In this document: positions 42,991 to 52,261 of the stretch, in pieces
How positions within the stretch are numbered: position 1 is the first letter of the stretch
Layout of the letters: each line of letters opens with the position of its first letter
NCBI RefSeq assembly: GCF_006227205.1
Contig: NZ_VCNG01000010.1
Coordinates: 124,001 to 188,000, forward strand
Length of the DNA: 64,000 nucleotides
Source of the DNA: Pseudomonas sp. ICMP22404
GTDB taxonomy: Bacteria; Pseudomonadota; Gammaproteobacteria; Pseudomonadales; Pseudomonadaceae
Direction: 5' to 3'
The notes under the pieces: generated by a model
The model's database searches: none
Seen by the model: the letters and a program-made list of their open reading frames with translations, nothing else
What the model was told of the DNA's origin: nothing
Translations under genes and position numbers: made by a program

Positions 42991-43081
42991 TGTAGGAGCT
43001 GCCGAGCGAAGCGAGGCTGCGATCTTTGCCCAGACAATTGAGTCTGCAGCGAGAAGATTACAGCCTTCGGCAGCTCCTACA
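42991..43081. repeat. Inverted repeat of the TGTAGGAGCTGCC family
   Basis: The left arm starts TGTAGGAGCTGCCGAGCGAA (42991) and the right arm ends GCCTTCGGCAGCTCCTACA (43081). An inner GCTGCGATCTT/AAGATTACAGC pair is imperfect. A third repeat family in this window, between speE and the lipoprotein gene. Confidence 0.75.
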
Positions 43082-43102
43082 GGTCTGAGGAGCAAGCACT
43101 TT

Positions 43103-43510
43103 TCAGTGGAACTGGCGCCCCAATCCCCCCGGTACGCCTTCGATGGTGGTGTCTTCCCAAGGCCCGTTCGGGCTGACGGAGCGGCTCCAGCCATTGTTCC
43201 AGCGGTAGTAGGTGCGCTGGCGATAGAAGGTGTTGGGCTGGTTATCCAGCACATAGACCCCAAGCTTGGCGTCCCAGTGGCTGTTACCCCCAGGTGGCGG
43301 GGCGAAACTGGCGGAGGTGCGCGGCAACGGCTTGGCCGGTTTGTTCGGGGTGACCGGCTTGCCCGGCGCGGTGGACGGCGCGGGTTTGGTGGTCGGCGTC
43401 GAAGGCGGAATGGGGGGCAGCGGCGTCGAGGGCTCCGGGGGACGATGGACCGCACAAGCGCTCAGGCCCAGGACGAGCGTCAACAGAGTGATACGAGCGA
43501 TGGCGGTCAT
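43103..43510 (-). CDS. Proline-rich lipoprotein
   Basis: 135 residues. The N-terminal signal RITLLTLVLGLSAC ends in a lipobox (LSAC), so the cysteine should be acylated. A proline/threonine-rich spacer (~25-70) follows, and the C-terminal domain contains aromatic and tryptophan residues (YVLDNQPNTFYRQRTYYRW). I do not recognise the family. AGGA lies eight bases before the ATG at 43510. It begins 14 bases after ccmI ends and may be the last gene of the ccm transcript. Confidence 0.78.
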   Translation of the reverse strand: MTAIARITLLTLVLGLSACAVHRPPEPSTPLPPIPPSTPTTKPAPSTAPGKPVTPNKPAKPLPRTSASFAPPPGGNSHWDAKLGVYVLDNQPNTFYRQRTYYRWNNGWSRSVSPNGPWEDTTIEGVPGGLGRQFH

Positions 43511-43524
43511 GGTGAAAATTCCTG

Positions 43525-44727
43525 TCATTGGTCCGGGCTGTCGATGGTCAGTTGTTGCGGCGTGGTGGTGCTGCTCGCCAGGGGCTGGCTGCGGCCAATC
43601 CATTCGCCGGCAGTCGGTTGACCGGCGCGGGAGATACGCGCCACCAGTTGGACTTCAGGGAAGTTCGACAGTTTCAGTTGCGGCATCATCGCGTCCGCGT
43701 CCCCCAGCTCGACGTTGACGGGCAGGTCGGCGACCGTCAGGCGCTTGGCCGCCAGCGGCGCAGGCGGGCCGGAAACGGCGCGGGCAAAGATGAATACGCT
43801 GTCGCCCGGTTGCACCTTGGCCTTGAGTGCCGGCGCCAGGTCGACATGGACCTTGAGCAGCGCACCGGTCTTGACGACCGGAGCCTGAGCCACCTTGCCG
43901 CCACTGGCTTGCAGCCTCTCGGTGGCGCGGGCAATACCGCCTTGCAGCGCCTCGCGGGATTTGTCGTCCTCCGGCAGTTGCGCCAGCAGGCGCCCCCAGT
44001 AATCGATCGCATCCTGATAGCGCTCGCCTTCAAACGCGGCGATACCCAACAGGCCCAGGCTGGTGACTTCCTTGGGATCGAGCTTCAGTGCCTCGTCGGT
44101 CAAGGCCTGGACCTTGTCCGACCATTTCTTGCCATCGGCAAAATACTGCGCCTGGGCCCACTGCCCCAGCAACTCGGGCTGCCGCCCCGCCACCGCTACG
44201 GTGCGCTCGAAGATCTTCGCCGCATCCGCTGGCCGATCCTGCGCCATGTAGGTACGCCCCAGGAAATACAAGCCCTCGGCGGAACTCGGTTGTGCCGCCA
44301 CCGCCCTTTCCAGGCGCTGGGTCATTTCTTCCATCGACTGCGGCGCCTGGGCGAATTCGCGGGTCAGCTCGACCTTGTCGCTCGCGCCGAAATGCAGGTA
44401 CAAGCCCAGGCCCAGCACCGGCACCAGCACGGCGGCGAGCAACGGCAGCGGCTTGCCCATGCGCGATTCGCGCGGTGCCTCGGCGCCCTCGGTATCGGCG
44501 AGCAGTTCCCGAGCGGCTTCAGCGCGCCCGGTATCCAGCTGCGCGGTATTGAGCACGCCCTCCGCCTGCTCGGCCTGCAACTCGGCGACACGCTCCTGAT
44601 ACAGCGCCACATTGAGCGCGGTGCGGTCCTCCTCCCGCTGTGCGCGACGGCCCCTTAGCACGGGGATCAACAGAAAACTCAGGGCAACCAGGAGAAGCAG
44701 ACCTGCGGCGAGCCAGAAATCAATCAT
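43525..44727 (-). CDS. ccmI: Cytochrome c maturation protein CcmI
   Basis: 400 residues. The N terminus has two membrane helices (FWLAAGLLLLVALSFLLIPV and a second near 100-115); a TPR region (YFLGRTYMAQDRPADAAKIF) and C-terminal periplasmic domain follow. CcmI (CycH) holds apocytochrome c for the CcmF/CcmH haem lyase. Its start overlaps ccmH by 8 bases. Confidence 0.93.
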   Translation of the reverse strand: MIDFWLAAGLLLLVALSFLLIPVLRGRRAQREEDRTALNVALYQERVAELQAEQAEGVLNTAQLDTGRAEAARELLADTEGAEAPRESRMGKPLPLLAAVLVPVLGLGLYLHFGASDKVELTREFAQAPQSMEEMTQRLERAVAAQPSSAEGLYFLGRTYMAQDRPADAAKIFERTVAVAGRQPELLGQWAQAQYFADGKKWSDKVQALTDEALKLDPKEVTSLGLLGIAAFEGERYQDAIDYWGRLLAQLPEDDKSREALQGGIARATERLQASGGKVAQAPVVKTGALLKVHVDLAPALKAKVQPGDSVFIFARAVSGPPAPLAAKRLTVADLPVNVELGDADAMMPQLKLSNFPEVQLVARISRAGQPTAGEWIGRSQPLASSTTTPQQLTIDSPDQ

Positions 44728-45193
44728 GCTTGGTGTTATCCAACAGTTGGTCGAGGCGCTGGCGCTCTTCGACGGAAAGCGTATCCGGGGCGGCGCTGCG
44801 CTGCACCCGGCGGCGGCGCACGATCAGCGCGATGACGACGAAGCCGCCGAGCAACAAGCCGGCGGGGCCGAACCACAACAGCGCGGTCTTGGAGGACAGG
44901 GCCGGGTTGTAACGCACGAACTCACCGTAGCGGTCCACCATGAAGTCGATGATCTGCTGGTTGTCCTTGCCCTCGCCGAGCATGCGGAAGATTTCCTTGC
45001 GCAGGTCAGCGGCAATCGGTGCGTTGGAGTCGGCGATGTCCTGGTTCTGGCACTTGGGGCAGCGCAGCTCCTTGGTCAGTTCGCGAAACCGCTCGCGCTC
45101 GCCTTCATTGGCGAATTCGTAGGTGTCGATCGCGGCGTGGGCCACGCCAGCGAGACTCACCCCCAGGACGACAGCGGCTAGCCAACGCTTCAT
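44720..45193 (-). CDS. ccmH: Cytochrome c maturation protein CcmH
   Basis: 157 residues with a signal peptide (RWLAAVVLGVSLAGVAHA), the LRCPKCQNQ thiol-redox motif that reduces the apocytochrome disulfide, and a C-terminal membrane helix. The E. coli CcmH is a CcmH-CcmI fusion; here the parts are separate genes, as in other pseudomonads. The ATG at 45193 overlaps the ccmG stop (ATGA). Confidence 0.94.
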   Translation of the reverse strand: MKRWLAAVVLGVSLAGVAHAAIDTYEFANEGERERFRELTKELRCPKCQNQDIADSNAPIAADLRKEIFRMLGEGKDNQQIIDFMVDRYGEFVRYNPALSSKTALLWFGPAGLLLGGFVVIALIVRRRRVQRSAAPDTLSVEERQRLDQLLDNTKHD

Positions 45194-45726
45194 GGCTTGG
45201 CCTCGTCCACCAGTGCCTGGTACTTGGTCGCCAGTTTCTCGCGCCAAACCTGTTCGTCGATCACACCGACGAACTTGTCACGGATGACGCCCTTGGCGTC
45301 GATGAAGAAGGTTTCCGGGGCCCCATAGACCCCAAGGTTCAGGCCCAGGGTGCCGTCTTCATCCCGAATGTCCAGTTGATACGGGTTGTGGAACTCGGCG
45401 AGCCATTTCAAGGCATCGACGTTGACGTCCTTGTAATTCACGCCATAGATCACCACGCCATTCTGGGCCAGCTTGTTCAGCACCGGGTGCTCGACCCGGC
45501 AGGAAATGCACCAGGTGCCCCATACGTTGACCAGTGCCGGCTTGCCCAGCAGATCGGCGCGGGTGAGCGTCTTGTCGCCCTGCACCGAAGGCAGGGTGAA
45601 TTCCGGGAACGGCTTGCCGATCATTGCCGAAGGCAATGCGGACGGGTCCAGGAAAAGCCCCCGGTACAGAAAGACCGCCACCACCAGGAACAACGCCAGC
45701 GGCAATACCATCAACCAACGTTTCAT
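45190..45726 (-). CDS. ccmG: Thiol:disulfide interchange protein CcmG/DsbE
   Basis: 178 residues: an N-terminal membrane anchor (WLMVLPLALFLVVAVFLYRG) and a periplasmic thioredoxin domain with WCISC in VWGTWCISCRVEHP and cis-proline region YGAPETFF. It keeps the apocytochrome CxxCH cysteines reduced. The ATG at 45726 overlaps the ccmF stop (ATGA); the frame extension to 45849 lies inside ccmF and is not used. Confidence 0.95.
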   Translation of the reverse strand: MKRWLMVLPLALFLVVAVFLYRGLFLDPSALPSAMIGKPFPEFTLPSVQGDKTLTRADLLGKPALVNVWGTWCISCRVEHPVLNKLAQNGVVIYGVNYKDVNVDALKWLAEFHNPYQLDIRDEDGTLGLNLGVYGAPETFFIDAKGVIRDKFVGVIDEQVWREKLATKYQALVDEAKP

Positions 45727-47711
45727 GCAGTGGCTCCCGTCACGCCCAGAGCTTCGCGCACCCGGGTTTTCACCTTGACTCGATAACGCCGATCCAACGC
45801 CGCCAGTGCCCCGCCCAGGCCGGTCAGCAGGCCGCCGAACCAGATCCAACGCACGAACGGCTTGACGTGCACCCGCACCGCCCAGGCGCCGTCACCCAGG
45901 GACTCGCCCAGTGCCACATAAAGATCGCGAGTGAAACCAGCGTCGATTCCGGCCTCGGTCATCACCGAGTTCTGTACGGTGTACAGGCGCTTCTCGGGAT
46001 GCAGCACCGCCACTTCCTGGCCGTCACGAGTGACCCGCACAGTGCCTTTATCGGACGTGAAGTTCGGGCCTTCGAAATGTTTGGCGCCTTCGAACATGAA
46101 TTGGTAACCGGCCAGTTCCATGGACTCTCCCGGTGCCAGGCGCAGGTCGCGCTCGGCGCTGTTCTGGCTGGACAGCACCACGCCCAGGGCGCAGACGGCG
46201 ATGCCCAGGTGAGCAACCTGCATGCCCCAGTAGCTGCGGGTCAGGGTCGGCAGGCCCTTGACCAGTCCCTTGTGACGGGTTTTGTCGAAGATGTCCCGTA
46301 CACCGGCCAGCAATACCCAGGCCGCCAGCATGAAGGTCGCCAGCACGGCCCAGTTGCAATCGCCATAAGCGATCCCGGCCACCACGGCCAGTGCAGCAGT
46401 GCCCAGCAGCACTGGCGTCAACATGCCCAGCAGCCATTTGACCGGTGTGTCTTTCCAGCGCACCAGCACACCGACCGCCATCACCACCATCAGGATCGCC
46501 ATCAGTGGAATGAACAGGGCATTGAAGTACGGCGGCCCGACCGACAACTTGGCCCCGGACAGCGCATCGAGCACCAGCGGGTACAACGTTCCCAACAGGA
46601 TCATCGACGCGGCCACCACCAGCACCAGGTTGTTGCCCAGCAGCAGCGTCTCTCGGGACCAGAGGTTGAAGCCAACCTGGCTCTTGACCACTGGCGCCCG
46701 CAGGGCGAACAACGTCAGCGAGCCGCCGACCACGAACAGCAGGAACATCAGGATGAACACACCGCGCTCGGGGTCCGAGGCGAAGGCATGCACCGAGGTC
46801 AGGACGCCGGAACGCACCAGGAAGGTCCCCAACAGGCTCAGGGAGAATGCGGCGATCGCCAGCAGCACGGTCCAGCTCTTGAACACGCCACGCTTTTCCG
46901 TGACCGCCAGTGAGTGAATCAGTGCCGTGCCCACCAGCCAAGGCATGAACGAGGCGTTTTCCACCGGATCCCAGAACCACCAGCCGCCCCAGCCCAGTTC
47001 GTAGTAGGCCCACCACGAGCCGAGGGTGATGCCGATGCCGAGGAAGGCCCAGGCGACGATGGTCCATGGACGCGACCAACGGGCCCAGGCGGCATCGAGG
47101 CGACCGCCCAGCAACGCGGCGATGGCGAAGGCGAAGGCCACGGAAAAGCCGACGTAGCCCATGTAGAGCATCGGCGGGTGAACGATCAGGCCGATGTCCT
47201 GCAGTAGCGGATTGAGGTCGCGACCATCCATCGGCATCTGCGGCAGGATCCGCGCGAACGGATTGGACGTGACGATCAGGAACAGCAGGAAACCGGTGCT
47301 GATCATGCCCATCACCGCTAGCACCCGGGCCAGCATCACCTGGGGCAATTGCCGGGAGAACACCGAGACGGCGAAGGTCCAGCCAGCGAGAATCAGGGCC
47401 CAGAGCAGCAGCGACCCTTCATGGGCGCCCCACACCGCACTGAACTTGTAATACCAGGGCAAGGCACTGTTGGAGTTGCTCGCGACGTAGGCCACGGAAA
47501 AATCATCGGTCATGAAGGCATAGGTCAGGCAACCGAAGGCGAACACCATGAAGGCGAACTGGCCCCAAGCCGCCGGTTGGGCCAGGCTCATCCACAAGCG
47601 GTCTCCGCGCCAGGCACCGAGCAGCGGCACCACGGCCTGCACCAGGGCCAGGCACAGGGCCAGGATCATCGCCAGGTGGCCCAACTCGGGAATAAAAATG
47701 CCAGTGCTCAT
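45723..47711 (-). CDS. ccmF: Haem lyase subunit CcmF
   Basis: 662 residues, many membrane helices, and the WWD haem-handling motif GWGGWWFWDPVENASFMPWL. It attaches haem from CcmE to the apocytochrome. Long open frames on the opposite strand (for example 45624-46913) are composition shadows. It starts 3 bases after ccmE ends. Confidence 0.96.
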   Translation of the reverse strand: MSTGIFIPELGHLAMILALCLALVQAVVPLLGAWRGDRLWMSLAQPAAWGQFAFMVFAFGCLTYAFMTDDFSVAYVASNSNSALPWYYKFSAVWGAHEGSLLLWALILAGWTFAVSVFSRQLPQVMLARVLAVMGMISTGFLLFLIVTSNPFARILPQMPMDGRDLNPLLQDIGLIVHPPMLYMGYVGFSVAFAFAIAALLGGRLDAAWARWSRPWTIVAWAFLGIGITLGSWWAYYELGWGGWWFWDPVENASFMPWLVGTALIHSLAVTEKRGVFKSWTVLLAIAAFSLSLLGTFLVRSGVLTSVHAFASDPERGVFILMFLLFVVGGSLTLFALRAPVVKSQVGFNLWSRETLLLGNNLVLVVAASMILLGTLYPLVLDALSGAKLSVGPPYFNALFIPLMAILMVVMAVGVLVRWKDTPVKWLLGMLTPVLLGTAALAVVAGIAYGDCNWAVLATFMLAAWVLLAGVRDIFDKTRHKGLVKGLPTLTRSYWGMQVAHLGIAVCALGVVLSSQNSAERDLRLAPGESMELAGYQFMFEGAKHFEGPNFTSDKGTVRVTRDGQEVAVLHPEKRLYTVQNSVMTEAGIDAGFTRDLYVALGESLGDGAWAVRVHVKPFVRWIWFGGLLTGLGGALAALDRRYRVKVKTRVREALGVTGATA

Positions 47712-47714
47712 CGA

Positions 47715-48170
47715 TCAGCCCTCCTTCATGGGAGCAGGTGCCGACTGACCACTGTCTTTAAGAGCCTTGGTCACTTCCGGCGGCATGTATTTTTCGTCGT
47801 GCTTGGCCAGCACTTCGTCGGCCACCACCACGCCATCGGCGTTGAGCTTGCCCAGGGCGACGATGCCCTGCCCTTCACGGAACAGGTCCGGGAGGATGCC
47901 GCGATAAGTGATGGTCACGGTCTTGTTGAAGTCGGTGACGTTGAATTTCACGTCCAGCGAATCCCCGGAACGTACGAGCGAGCCCTTCTCCACCATGCCG
48001 CCAGCCCGGATACGCGTGTCCTTGGGCGCTTCGCCATTGGCGATCTGGGTCGGGGTGTAGAACAGATTGATGTTCTGCTGCAGGGCGCTCAAGGCCAGGC
48101 CAACCGCGGCACCGACACCCACCAGGATCGCCAGGATGATGACAAGACGTTTTTTGCGCAGCGGATTCAC
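47715..48170 (-). CDS. ccmE: Haem chaperone CcmE
   Basis: 151 residues with an N-terminal membrane anchor and an OB-fold periplasmic domain. The covalent haem-binding histidine is in VLAKHDEKYMPPEV, and YRGILPDLFREGQGIVALG is the conserved core. The GTG at 48170 overlaps the ccmD stop (GTGA). Confidence 0.95.
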   Translation of the reverse strand: MNPLRKKRLVIILAILVGVGAAVGLALSALQQNINLFYTPTQIANGEAPKDTRIRAGGMVEKGSLVRSGDSLDVKFNVTDFNKTVTITYRGILPDLFREGQGIVALGKLNADGVVVADEVLAKHDEKYMPPEVTKALKDSGQSAPAPMKEG

Positions 48171-48343
48171 TGACCGTTCTCCCGGCGCAGACGACGCGCC
48201 TCTTGTTGCAGATACCGCTTGCGGGCCAGGAGCGGCACCGCCACGTTGAGGGCCAGTACCGCCAGGCAGATGCCATAGGCGGACCAGACATACAGGCCAT
48301 GATGGCCCATGGTGAGGAAATCGCCGAATGAAGCGAAACTCAT
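48167..48343 (-). CDS. ccmD: Haem exporter subunit CcmD
   Basis: 58 residues: MSFASFGDFLTMGHHGLYVW, one membrane helix (YGICLAVLALNVAVPLL) and a basic tail. CcmD releases haem-loaded CcmE from the CcmABC complex. The ATG at 48343 overlaps the ccmC stop (ATGA). This short gene is easily missed because a longer frame from 48559 contains it. Confidence 0.92.
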   Translation of the reverse strand: MSFASFGDFLTMGHHGLYVWSAYGICLAVLALNVAVPLLARKRYLQQEARRLRRENGQ

Positions 48344-49095
48344 CGAGCGGCCTCCAGGCTGTTCTGTACTTCGGCCTTCACCCAACTGGCCCGGGCTTCG
48401 CGCTTGAGCACTTCCAGGCGCATGCGCAGCAACAGCACCGCGCCGAAGAAACAGTAGAAACCCAGGACGGTCAGCAGCAACGGTAGCCACATTTCCACGG
48501 GCATCGCCGGTTTTTCCGTGAGGGTGAACGTCGCGCCCTGATGCAAGGTGTTCCACCACTCCACCGAATACTTGATGATCGGGATATTGATCACACCGAC
48601 AATCGCCAGCACCGCGCAGGCTTTGGCGGCACTCTCACGATTGCTGATGGCGTTGCCCAGCGCAATAAGACCGAAGTACAGGAACAGCAGGATCAGCATC
48701 GACGTCAGTCGGGCATCCCAGACCCACCACGACCCCCAGGTCGGTTTGCCCCAGATGGCTCCGGTGACCAGCGCCACGGCGGTCATCCAGGCCCCGACAG
48801 GCGCGGCGCATTGCAAGGCAACGTCGGCCAGCTTCATCTTCCAGACCAGCCCGACCACGCCGCACACCGCCAGCATGACGTAGACCGACTGGGCCAGCAT
48901 CGCAGTCGGTACATGGATGTAGATGATGCGGAAGCTGTTGCCCTGTTGATAATCCGGCGGCGCGAACGCCAGGCCCCAGACCACGCCGATCCCTATCAGC
49001 AGCAGTGCGGCGATACTCAGCCAGGGCAGCAACTTGCCGCTGATGCCGTAGAACCACTTGGGTGAGCCGAGCTTATGAAACCAGGTCCAGTTCAT
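48340..49095 (-). CDS. ccmC: Haem exporter subunit CcmC
   Basis: 251 residues, six membrane helices, WWD motif in PTWGSWWVWDARLTSMLIL and flanking histidines (IYIHVPTAMLAQS). It loads haem onto CcmE. I chose the ATG at 49095 (protein MNWTWFHKLGSP), preceded by GGA, over an ATG at 49107 with no ribosome site. A 94-base gap separates it from ccmB. Confidence 0.94.
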   Translation of the reverse strand: MNWTWFHKLGSPKWFYGISGKLLPWLSIAALLLIGIGVVWGLAFAPPDYQQGNSFRIIYIHVPTAMLAQSVYVMLAVCGVVGLVWKMKLADVALQCAAPVGAWMTAVALVTGAIWGKPTWGSWWVWDARLTSMLILLFLYFGLIALGNAISNRESAAKACAVLAIVGVINIPIIKYSVEWWNTLHQGATFTLTEKPAMPVEMWLPLLLTVLGFYCFFGAVLLLRMRLEVLKREARASWVKAEVQNSLEAAR

Positions 49096-49189
49096 TGCTG
49101 TTTCCATCACGGTTGCGGCGCGCTGTCACGCGCCGCCGGGTCTGCCTTAACTTCATAGGAAGTGGTCATTTTTTGACCAGGCCTCATTA

Positions 49190-49858
49190 TTATTCGCCGA
49201 CGCTGATCTTCAGGCCAGCGGCTATTGCAAAGGGTGTCAGGGTTATCGCCAGGGCGGTCAGGCTCCCAAGCCAGAGCAGATAACCGGTCGCCGGCATACC
49301 TTGCAAGGCGGCTTGCAAGGCGCCACTGCCAAGGATCAACACCGGGATATACAGCGGCAGGATCAACAATGCCAGCAATAGGCCGCCGCGCTTCAAGCCC
49401 ACCGTCAATGCCGCCCCCACCGCACCGAGCAGGCTCAGCACCGGTGTGCCCAGCAACAACGAAACCAGCAGCACCGGCATGCACGCGGCGGGCAACCCCA
49501 GCATCATCGCCAGCAGCGGCGAGAGCAACACCAGCGCCAGGCCGGAAAAAACCCAGTGTGCCAGTACCTTGGCCAAAACCAGAAGGGCCAGGGGGTGCGA
49601 CGAAAGGACCCACTGTTCCAAGGAACCGTCTTCGAAATCACTGCGGAAAAGCCCGTCCAGCGAGAGCAGGACCGACAAAAGCGCTGCCACCCAGACCAGT
49701 CCTGGCGACAAGGTTTGCAACAATTGAGTCTCCGGCCCGACCGCCAACGGGAACAGCGCAATGACAATCGCGAAAAACACCAGCGGGTTGGCCAGTTCGG
49801 CCGGGCGGCGGAACAACAGGCGCGCTTCGCGGGCAAGCAACAGGCCAAACACACTCAT
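49190..49858 (-). CDS. ccmB: Haem exporter permease CcmB
   Basis: 222 residues with six predicted membrane helices (LLARE near the start, then ALIVLALFPLAVG-type segments). It is the ABC permease partner of CcmA. The ATG overlaps the ccmA stop (ATGA). Confidence 0.94.
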   Translation of the reverse strand: MSVFGLLLAREARLLFRRPAELANPLVFFAIVIALFPLAVGPETQLLQTLSPGLVWVAALLSVLLSLDGLFRSDFEDGSLEQWVLSSHPLALLVLAKVLAHWVFSGLALVLLSPLLAMMLGLPAACMPVLLVSLLLGTPVLSLLGAVGAALTVGLKRGGLLLALLILPLYIPVLILGSGALQAALQGMPATGYLLWLGSLTALAITLTPFAIAAGLKISVGE

Positions 49859-50490
49859 ACGGCCCAGTTCCCCAGATCAATGTTGCGATAACCGGACGGC
49901 ATCCGGGCCAGTGTATGGTGAGTGGTCAACAGCACCATGCCACCACCCTCGCAATGCCGGGCCAGATGTTCCTCGAGCTGCGCCACGCCCTGCTTGTCCA
50001 GGGCAGTGAACGGTTCGTCGAGAATCCACAGCGGCGGGGTGTCAAGGTACAACCGGGCCAGGGCCACGCGGCGCTGCTGACCGGCGGACAAGGTATGGCA
50101 TGGCACGTCTTCGAAGCCGCGCAATCCCACCATGGCCAACGCCTGCCAGATCGCTTCATGGCCGGCGGGCCGATGCAGCGCACAGAGCCAGCTGAGGTTT
50201 TCTTCGGGGGTCAGCAAATCCTTGATCCCTGCGGCGTGGCCGATCCAGAGCAGGTTGCGGGCCAGTTCGCTGCGTTGGCTCTGCAGGGGTTGGCCGTTGA
50301 GCAGCACCTGCCCGGCCGTCGGTTGCATCAACCCGGCCAGCAGGCGCAAGAGGCTGGTCTTGCCACTGCCATTGGGACCACTGACTTGCACCATATCGCC
50401 AGGCGAGAGTCTCAATTCGAGGTGTTCGAAAAGCAGCCGCAGGTCTCGCTCACAGGCGAGGCCGACGGTTTGCAAGAGAGGACTGGTCAA
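49855..50490 (-). CDS. ccmA: Haem exporter ATP-binding protein CcmA
   Basis: 211 residues: Walker A GPNGSGKTSLL, signature LSAGQQRRVALARL, Walker B LWILDEPFTALD and LLTTHHTL. It is first in the ccmABCDEFGHI operon. The start appears to be a TTG at 50490 with AAGG about 11 bases upstream; no better codon is in frame with a ribosome site. It is divergent from the fliK-like gene. Confidence 0.94.
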   Translation of the reverse strand: MTSPLLQTVGLACERDLRLLFEHLELRLSPGDMVQVSGPNGSGKTSLLRLLAGLMQPTAGQVLLNGQPLQSQRSELARNLLWIGHAAGIKDLLTPEENLSWLCALHRPAGHEAIWQALAMVGLRGFEDVPCHTLSAGQQRRVALARLYLDTPPLWILDEPFTALDKQGVAQLEEHLARHCEGGGMVLLTTHHTLARMPSGYRNIDLGNWAV

Positions 50491-50689
50491 GGGATCGCGA
50501 GCCTTATACGGTTTAAGTCGGCGGTGCAGCGGCCGTTAAAGAGATGCAGCATAGATGCATTGACGGCCCGTTCCACAGAGCTGCGTCAAACTATTGCAAG
50601 GTTTTCGCCACTCCCTGAAAGACGGGCGGCATTATACATGCCATGCCCCCAGGGGGCGTTCTCAATTAGTTTCCAGGGTAAGACCGCAG

Positions 50690-52261
50690 ATGACAGGCGA
50701 CATGAACATCCAGCCGCTGCCCCAGCCCACGGCAACAACGCGTACGCCGGCGGTCAGCGGCGAGCTGCTCAAATTGCTGACGCCGGTCGAAGGCTTGATC
50801 GGTGCCGGCCAGACGGCCAGTGCCGAGGTGTTGTCGCTCAAGCAGGCGGACCAGACTTTCCAGCTATTGCTCAAGGTCACCCTGGAAAGCGGCCGCCAGA
50901 CTACCGTGCAGGCCACCAGCAGCCAGCCGTTGCCCCAGGGCACCAGCCTGGCGGTGACCCAGCCGTCCGCCAGTAACCTGGCGATCACCGTACAACAGGT
51001 CGTTGCCTCCAGCATTGCGACCCTGACCCGTATCGACACCACGCAGCTGCCGGTCGGCACCCTGTTGCAGGGTAAGGTGGTCACCAGCCAGGCGTTGCCT
51101 CAGGTGCCAGGGCAACCGGCGATGTATCGGTCACTGGTGAGCTTGCTCAATACCGCCCAGGCCGGCAGCACCCTGGACATCGACAGCCCCCAGCCGCTGC
51201 GTATCGGCACGCTGTTGAGCGCCCAGGTGCAGGATGCCCAGACGTTGAAATTCATTCCGCTGAGCAACCGCCAGGAACAACTGGCGGTGAGCCAGCAACT
51301 GGTGACCCAGGTGAGTCGTCAGGGTTCGCTGGACAGTCTGATCAGCGTCCTGCAGGAGCTGCCCGCCACGGATGAGACCGGCGTCGAGCTGCGTGCCGCG
51401 GTGACGCGTCTGCTGGCCGGCCTACCGGATGTGCAGCAATTGAGCACGCCCAAGGGACTGGCCCAGGCCTTGGCCGCCAGCGGGGTATTCCTGGAAAGCA
51501 AACTGCTGGCCGGACAACCACCGAGCCTGGCAACGGACTTCAAGGGCGATCTGCTGAAACTGATCGCCCAACTGACCACGACGCTGCCCGCCTCCACCAA
51601 TCTCGGCGCGATCATTGCCGCCAACACCCTGGCCCAGGCGTTGCCCAGTTTTGTACGCAACGCCTTGGGCACGCTCGGCCAGGTCAGCGCAAAGCCGCAA
51701 CCCACCGGTTTCCCCCTGCCCTCCCGGTTGCTGAAGGGCCAGGACGACGAAGGCGACCTCGAACACCTGCTGCGCCTCGCCGCTGCCGCCGTGTCACGCC
51801 TGCAAAGCCATCAACTGTCGAGCCTGGAGCAGACCGGCCTGACCGACGATGGCCGGTTGATGAGCACCTGGCAACTGGAAATCCCGATGCGCAACCTGCA
51901 GGACATCGTGCCCTTGCAGGTCAAATTCCAACGGGAAGAAACCCCGCCTCGGGAACAACCCAGCGAGCGTCGGGAAGAACGTGAGGCCAAGCAGCAGCTC
52001 TGGCGGGTCGAGCTGGCGTTCGACGTAGAGCCGCTGGGGCCGTTGCAGGTCCAGGCGCAATTGCTCAGCGGCAGCCTGTCCAGCCAATTGTGGGCTGAAC
52101 GGCCCTACACGGCGGACCTGATCGAACGCAACCTGGCGGCACTGCGTGAGCGCCTGGTGACCTGCGGCCTGAACGTCGCAGACCTGGACTGCCACGTCGG
52201 CACCCCGCCCCAAGGCCCCAAGACCCGACTCGAACAACGCTGGGTGGACGAAACCGCATGA
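50690..52261 (+). CDS. FliK-like hook-length control protein
   Basis: 523 residues: a glutamine/leucine/serine-rich N-terminal two thirds and a C-terminal FliK-type domain (~395-510; STWQLEIPMRNLQDIVPLQV, LWRVELAFDVEPLGPLQVQA). FliK proteins set flagellar hook length and trigger the FlhB export switch. This copy sits outside a hook-basal-body cluster, beside ccm, so it may be a second FliK-type protein. The ATG at 50690 is chosen; 50702 is also possible. It overlaps the next gene in an ATGA. Confidence 0.85.
   Translation: MTGDMNIQPLPQPTATTRTPAVSGELLKLLTPVEGLIGAGQTASAEVLSLKQADQTFQLLLKVTLESGRQTTVQATSSQPLPQGTSLAVTQPSASNLAITVQQVVASSIATLTRIDTTQLPVGTLLQGKVVTSQALPQVPGQPAMYRSLVSLLNTAQAGSTLDIDSPQPLRIGTLLSAQVQDAQTLKFIPLSNRQEQLAVSQQLVTQVSRQGSLDSLISVLQELPATDETGVELRAAVTRLLAGLPDVQQLSTPKGLAQALAASGVFLESKLLAGQPPSLATDFKGDLLKLIAQLTTTLPASTNLGAIIAANTLAQALPSFVRNALGTLGQVSAKPQPTGFPLPSRLLKGQDDEGDLEHLLRLAAAAVSRLQSHQLSSLEQTGLTDDGRLMSTWQLEIPMRNLQDIVPLQVKFQREETPPREQPSERREEREAKQQLWRVELAFDVEPLGPLQVQAQLLSGSLSSQLWAERPYTADLIERNLAALRERLVTCGLNVADLDCHVGTPPQGPKTRLEQRWVDETA

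Noticed and set aside
45624..46913. 429-codon plus-strand frame opposite ccmF and ccmG
   Set aside because: An antisense shadow of two well-supported ccm genes with low-complexity, His/Gln-rich translation.
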